NCBI GenBank assembly: GCA_015065215.1
Contig: SVQT01000010.1
Span: 1-53,977 of the forward strand
DNA length: 53,977 bases
Direction: 5' to 3'
DNA from: Oscillospiraceae bacterium
Lineage (GTDB): Bacteria > Bacillota > Clostridia > Oscillospirales > CAG-272
Under the pieces are notes generated by a model, which saw only the letters and a list, made by a program, of their open reading frames with translations, did not search any database and was not told where the DNA came from. Each line of letters opens with the position of its first letter. Position 1 is the stretch's first letter. Positions 50,747 through 53,977 of the stretch are shown here, piece after piece. Made by a program: the position numbers and the translations under genes.

Positions 50747-50752
50747 ATTATA
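50747..50752 (-). promoter_or_regulatory. Probable -10 for the Gfo/Idh pair
   Basis: TATAAT on the minus strand, 50 bp before the start at 50697. It mirrors the plus-strand -10 at 50774-50779, and the two form ATTATAG-N19-CTATAAT. The -35 is weak (TAGCAT). Confidence 0.5.
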
Positions 50753-50779
50753 GACTTTTGCTGTGGAAAATGCTATAAT
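50751..50779 (+). promoter_or_regulatory. Sigma-A promoter for the AraC gene
   Basis: TAGACT at 50751-50756, 17-bp spacer, TATAAT at 50774-50779; it overlaps the opposite promoter. Confidence 0.62.
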
Positions 50780-50825
50780 AGAATTGCTCAAAAATATCAA
50801 AAATTTGTCCTGTGGAGAAATAAAA

Positions 50826-51701
50826 ATGAATGAGATGATAGGCAAGATATATGTAGAAAGTCCCCGCCGTGCCGGTGAGGAGGCAGAATTTTTTCTGCAA
50901 TCCAACGGAGCGGCGGATGTGGCTTGTGCCGCGCATGTGCACCATGCGGTGGAGCTGCTTTATATTAAAGAGGGGAGCTATCGCGTTGTGCTTGACGGGG
51001 AGGAGCATCGGGTGGAGAAGGGGGATCTGATACTGTTTTGCTCCAATTCCATTCACTACGTATTTTCCGGCGATCAGCTGGTCAACCAATATTACGTGAT
51101 GAAGATCCCGCCCTCCTTTTTACTGGAGTTTACCCGTCGCGAGATCGGCGCGGAGTATATTTTGCGTTTCGCTCTGCATCGCAAGGGACAAAAAAGCGTA
51201 TGGAAGCACTCCGAGTTGGAGGCGTGCGGCATGACAGACATTTTGCGCCAACTGATCGCAGAGCACGAAACGCAAAAATATGCGGTGGAGATTGCCATTC
51301 GATTGAAGATCATGGAGCTGCTGCTTGCCATATTGCGCGGGAGCGCATATGAAGCAGATCGCCCCAACGACCAGACCGTTTCGCTGATCTATAGTGCAAT
51401 GGTGTATGTGACGGATCACTATGCGCAGGACGTGGATGAAAGAGAGCTTGCCAAGCGGCTTGGTATGAGCTACAGTTATTTCTCGCGTAGCTTCAAGCGT
51501 GTTTTGGGTATGCCCTTTCGCAAATATCTGAACATAACCAGAGTACGAAAGGCAGAGCAGTTCCTGTGCACAGGTTCCGAAAGCATTACCGAGGTGGCAC
51601 AAAGGTGCGGGTACAACAGTACGTCCTATTTTATTAACGTGTACCGCCGTATGACGGGCAAAACGCCTTATCGCGTGCATCGGCAGGCGGGGAACAGATG
51701 A
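50826..51701 (+). CDS. AraC family transcriptional regulator
   Basis: A 291-residue regulator. The N-terminal cupin includes HHAVELLYIKEGSYRVVLDG (about 41-60) and the AraC domain (about 190-291) has DVDERELAKRLGMSYSYFSRSF and ESITEVAQRCGYNSTSYFINVY, then TGKTPYRVHR. ATG at 50826 is preferred over the in-frame GTG at 50763 because that codon lies in the promoter and GGAG precedes the ATG by 8 bp. It is divergent from the Gfo/Idh pair and upstream of the convergent TIM-barrel gene. It probably controls this sugar-conversion cluster, perhaps including GH20. Confidence 0.87.
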   Translation: MNEMIGKIYVESPRRAGEEAEFFLQSNGAADVACAAHVHHAVELLYIKEGSYRVVLDGEEHRVEKGDLILFCSNSIHYVFSGDQLVNQYYVMKIPPSFLLEFTRREIGAEYILRFALHRKGQKSVWKHSELEACGMTDILRQLIAEHETQKYAVEIAIRLKIMELLLAILRGSAYEADRPNDQTVSLIYSAMVYVTDHYAQDVDERELAKRLGMSYSYFSRSFKRVLGMPFRKYLNITRVRKAEQFLCTGSESITEVAQRCGYNSTSYFINVYRRMTGKTPYRVHRQAGNR

Positions 51702-51711
51702 TACAAAAGTG

Positions 51712-51744
51712 GCGGCAAGGAGCAATTGCTCCTTGCCGCTCTTT
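51712..51744. terminator. Terminator, perfect palindrome
   Basis: A 28-bp perfect palindrome (arms GCGGCAAGGAGCAA and TTGCTCCTTGCCGC) followed by CTTTTC, between convergent AraC and TIM-barrel genes. Confidence 0.82.
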
Positions 51745-51747
51745 TCG

Positions 51748-52575
51748 TTATTTGTTTGCGTTTTCCTGCATACGTTCTTCAAAAACCGAGATCAGATAGC
51801 GGCCCATGGCCACCGAGAATTTTTCATATTCCTCTCTTGCCTCGGCTGGGATCTTGCCGGGCTGTAGCTCAAAGTTGAAGGCCCCCTCGTAGTCCGCGTC
51901 GGCCAGTGCATGCATCACGCTTTTCCACTTGATGCTACCCATGGAGGGGACGAAATGGCTGTCGGCGTTTCGGGTGTTGTCGTGCACGTGCAGCATTTTG
52001 ATCCGCTTGCCCAGCACGCGGATCGCCTCTGCCACGTCATAGGAAAAGTACTTGTTGATATGGCAATGCCCGGTGTCCAGACAAACACCGACACGGTAGC
52101 CCTCTTGCTCCAGGATGTCATGGGCACTGATCACCTCGGATATAGAATACTTGACCATGTTTTCAATGGCGATGCCGATGTGTTTTACCCCGGCATCGGC
52201 CACAAGACGCTTGACAAAGGCTACCGTTTCCGCCGCCTCGCGGACGTGGACCACCGTCCACTCGGCACCCATATATTCCGACGCACGCAGGGCACGAACC
52301 GTCATATTGTAATAGTAGTCGTAATTTTCAATGGTAGGGTCGGCATAGTTGAAGCGATAGGGAATGTGTGTGGTCAGGATCTTTAGCCCAAGCTCCTTGC
52401 ATTTGGCAATGTGCGGATCCAGAACAGTCTCGTAATCCTCGGTATCCAGGATGGGGTTGTGGGGAAGGGGATCGTCATGATAGATCACGCCGGTCAGTCC
52501 GACATCAATGGCGTCGTATCCAAGCTCGACCAGCTTTTCTGCCTTTTCAATGCTTGCGTTTGCTGAAAGTAACAT
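51748..52575 (-). CDS. Sugar phosphate isomerase/epimerase-like TIM barrel
   Basis: A 275-residue TIM-barrel protein of the xylose-isomerase-like family, starting MLLSANASIEKAEKLVELGYD. The metal-ligand pattern is visible as GIAIENMVKYS (Glu), VCLDTGHCHINK (Asp/His), KMLHVHDN (His) and FNFELQPG (Glu). It is only distantly similar to the gene at 47655-48569. ATG at 52575 follows GGAGG by about 7 bp; the extra 43 codons upstream in frame cross the promoter and are rejected. It may isomerise or epimerise a ketose or inosose produced by the Gfo/Idh pair. Confidence 0.85.
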   Translation of the reverse strand: MLLSANASIEKAEKLVELGYDAIDVGLTGVIYHDDPLPHNPILDTEDYETVLDPHIAKCKELGLKILTTHIPYRFNYADPTIENYDYYYNMTVRALRASEYMGAEWTVVHVREAAETVAFVKRLVADAGVKHIGIAIENMVKYSISEVISAHDILEQEGYRVGVCLDTGHCHINKYFSYDVAEAIRVLGKRIKMLHVHDNTRNADSHFVPSMGSIKWKSVMHALADADYEGAFNFELQPGKIPAEAREEYEKFSVAMGRYLISVFEERMQENANK

Positions 52576-52603
52576 CAGGCGTAGCCTCCTTGCTTTTTTC
52601 TTC

Positions 52604-52632
52604 ATTATACACCACATTTTTGCAGAACGCAA
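52604..52632 (-). promoter_or_regulatory. Sigma-A promoter for the second TIM-barrel gene
   Basis: On the minus strand: TTGCGT (52632-52627), 17-bp spacer, TATAAT (52609-52604). Confidence 0.7.
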
Positions 52633-52661
52633 GAGGAAAAACGGGGGTTCTTTTCGTATTT

Positions 52662-53977
52662 TTAGATCGTATTCTTCGAAGCGTAGAAGCGGTACCGTTT
52701 CCACAGAAAATAGTAGGCGGGGATAGGGTCTCCGTCGCCGTCCTCGCCGTACAGGCGCAAACGTTCCTCCTCCAGCTCTTCCAGTTGTGCGACGCGCCCC
52801 TCCAGATAGTCGGCGAGGCGGCGTTTGACCGTGTCAAAGCGTTGAATGAGACCGCCGTAGCGGATGTCGTGGACCTCCCAGCCGTGGGGCTTGTTATAGT
52901 ACATCCAAACGTTGTAATGACAGTCGCGCAGGGCGTGCAGGCGCTGGAGAACGACGTCGCATTCCGCAAGAAACGCGGTCAGCGCGGCGCGATCCTTTGC
53001 ATCATAGGCGCGCTTGAGTCGCACGCCGAAGTCCGCCTTGTATTCCAGCAAAGCGGAAAGCTTTAAGATCAGCTTATAGGCAGGGGCGAACAGGGGATTG
53101 CTCGGTCTGTTTGCCTCCAGCTTGGCGGTGGTCGCGGCATAAAAATCCTTCATGGGCAGATGCTCGAAATGCTTGTCGGCAAGTCCCAGCAGCGGATCGT
53201 TGTAGAGCAGGCCGCGGGTGAGGGAGCTTTTTTGACCGTCGGGATGCTCTGGCAACTCGCAGAGCATCAGGGTGTCGTAGTCCACGTGGCAGGCGTAGCG
53301 CAGGCAGCGCTTCATCGAGGCCTCGTCATAGCCGCCCACGTAATCGTAGTCGGCAAACCACGCAAGACCCGGCATTGCCAGTATCAGGTGGCTGTCATCG
53401 CCGCCCCAGACCGTTGCATGGATCTCCTGAACGCCGGTTTCGCGACAGGCGTCCAACGCAGGAAAGGTGAAATCAAAGGAACGGGAGTAAAGGGGGCCCT
53501 GACTGCTCCACAGCCAGATGCCGCCCGCGAAGACGAGCTCGCGGTCAAAGAGGTAACGGTGCTTTTCAATGTTCGCGGTGTAGAAATTCTTGTCCGCATT
53601 ATAGTAATCCCAGAAGATGGGGCGTACGCCCTGCGGAATGCTGTTTCGGAATTCCTCGGTAAACTGCACCCGTGTATCGTAATCGATGTAGCCCTTCAGC
53701 CCTTTGCCCGCCAGGCGGAAGAACATATCGCTGAACATCATGGGGTCAAGACCGCGTGCCTCTGCCATCTTTTTCACCTTTTCCAGGTGTTCAAAGTAGA
53801 TGGTGTGGCGCTCGCGGTAGCCGTTTTTATCCAGATACTTGCCTGTGCCAAGGCCAAAGGTCTCGTCCATACCGATGTGAATACGCTTGCTGGTGAAGCA
53901 CTCGCACACGGTGGAGAACATCCCGTCGATCAGGGCGTAGGTCTCCTCCGAGCCCACCAGCAGCACGCTTTCGGTAT
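52662..53977 (-). CDS. Glycoside hydrolase family 20, 5' partial
   Basis: The C-terminal 438 or so residues of a beta-N-acetylhexosaminidase-like glycosidase whose start lies beyond the right edge. The catalytic pair is visible in HIGMDETFGLG (Asp-Glu, the substrate-assisted mechanism of family 20), followed by MFSDMFFRL, IFWDYYN, GIWLWSSQG and ATVWGGDDSH, which are barrel-strand ends. No signal peptide can be judged. The fragment is long after the catalytic pair, which suggests extra C-terminal helices as in the GH20 subgroup related to lacto-N-biosidases or hexosaminidases with open sites. It is 86 bp upstream of the TIM-barrel gene and has no clear terminator, so the two may be linked. Confidence 0.85.
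   Translation of the reverse strand, partial: TESVLLVGSEETYALIDGMFSTVCECFTSKRIHIGMDETFGLGTGKYLDKNGYRERHTIYFEHLEKVKKMAEARGLDPMMFSDMFFRLAGKGLKGYIDYDTRVQFTEEFRNSIPQGVRPIFWDYYNADKNFYTANIEKHRYLFDRELVFAGGIWLWSSQGPLYSRSFDFTFPALDACRETGVQEIHATVWGGDDSHLILAMPGLAWFADYDYVGGYDEASMKRCLRYACHVDYDTLMLCELPEHPDGQKSSLTRGLLYNDPLLGLADKHFEHLPMKDFYAATTAKLEANRPSNPLFAPAYKLILKLSALLEYKADFGVRLKRAYDAKDRAALTAFLAECDVVLQRLHALRDCHYNVWMYYNKPHGWEVHDIRYGGLIQRFDTVKRRLADYLEGRVAQLEELEEERLRLYGEDGDGDPIPAYYFLWKRYRFYASKNTI

Noticed and set aside
1-53977. CRISPR arrays, tRNA/rRNA genes, transposases and phage genes
   Set aside because: I scanned for regular direct repeats, tRNA-like cloverleaf ends, rRNA landmarks and transposase motifs and found none. 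This is by eye only; a tool-based search could still find a degenerate case.

Overview
The window reads as a chromosomal segment of a low-to-mid GC anaerobic Clostridia-type bacterium (Bacillota), probably gut-associated. Supporting signs are strong AGGAGG-type ribosome sites, near-consensus sigma-A promoters with 17-bp spacers, a DUF512 radical-SAM gene beside der/obgE, a DUF6062 gene, a flavin reductase-rubredoxin fusion, and very large secreted proteins with clostridial-style repeats. No rRNA, tRNA, CRISPR array, insertion sequence or phage gene was recognised. Both ends cut genes: an aldehyde dehydrogenase on the left and a family-20 glycosidase on the right.

Layout. 1-2.9 kb: 3' part of an aldehyde dehydrogenase, then tmk-mtlD. 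3.0-9.4 kb: a small membrane peptide (minus strand), then a plus-strand run of DUF6062, two tandem SGNH hydrolases, mnmM, a GH2 glycosidase and a CE7 acetyl esterase. 9.6-12 kb: a MATE exporter and a divergent AraC regulator. 12.3-15.7 kb: a 1132-residue secreted metallophosphoesterase with a cysteine-rich repeat region and a C-terminal membrane anchor. 16-20.6 kb (minus): a housekeeping operon, DUF512 radical SAM-der-obgE-ppa. 20.8-23.9 kb: two overlapping CNNM/CorC-type paralogs and a DtxR-type metal regulator. 24-28.9 kb: an AraC regulator divergent from a four-gene oxidoreductase operon (MDR, Gfo/Idh, SDR-type epimerase, MDR). 29-39.7 kb: an Hrb-type flavoprotein, a 1153-residue secreted SGNH protein, rnhA, and a 1625-residue beta-helix-like secreted protein. 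The two giant proteins share a C-terminal module. 39.8-43.5 kb: two tandem endonuclease/exonuclease/phosphatase-fold genes and nadE. 43.7-47.4 kb (minus): an mglBAC sugar ABC transporter. 47.6-54 kb: two sugar-phosphate-isomerase-like TIM barrels, two Gfo/Idh oxidoreductases, a divergent AraC regulator and GH20.

Taken together the accessory genes look like a glycan and glycan-derivative utilisation region: deacylation (SGNH, CE7), glycosidic cleavage (GH2, GH20), uptake (mgl), redox and isomerase conversion of unusual sugars (Gfo/Idh, MDR, AraC-controlled operons), plus surface or secreted proteins. Substrates cannot be read from sequence alone.

The most unusual signals are: a ~190-bp dispersed element found twice just after gene stop codons, with a conserved fold and a terminator hairpin; a second ~85-bp dispersed repeat; a glutamine-type NAD synthetase whose glutaminase cysteine position reads glycine; the module shared by the two giant secreted proteins; and several clear operator palindromes and leader hairpins at divergent promoters. 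Tandem paralog pairs recur through the window (SGNH, CNNM, EEP, Gfo/Idh).
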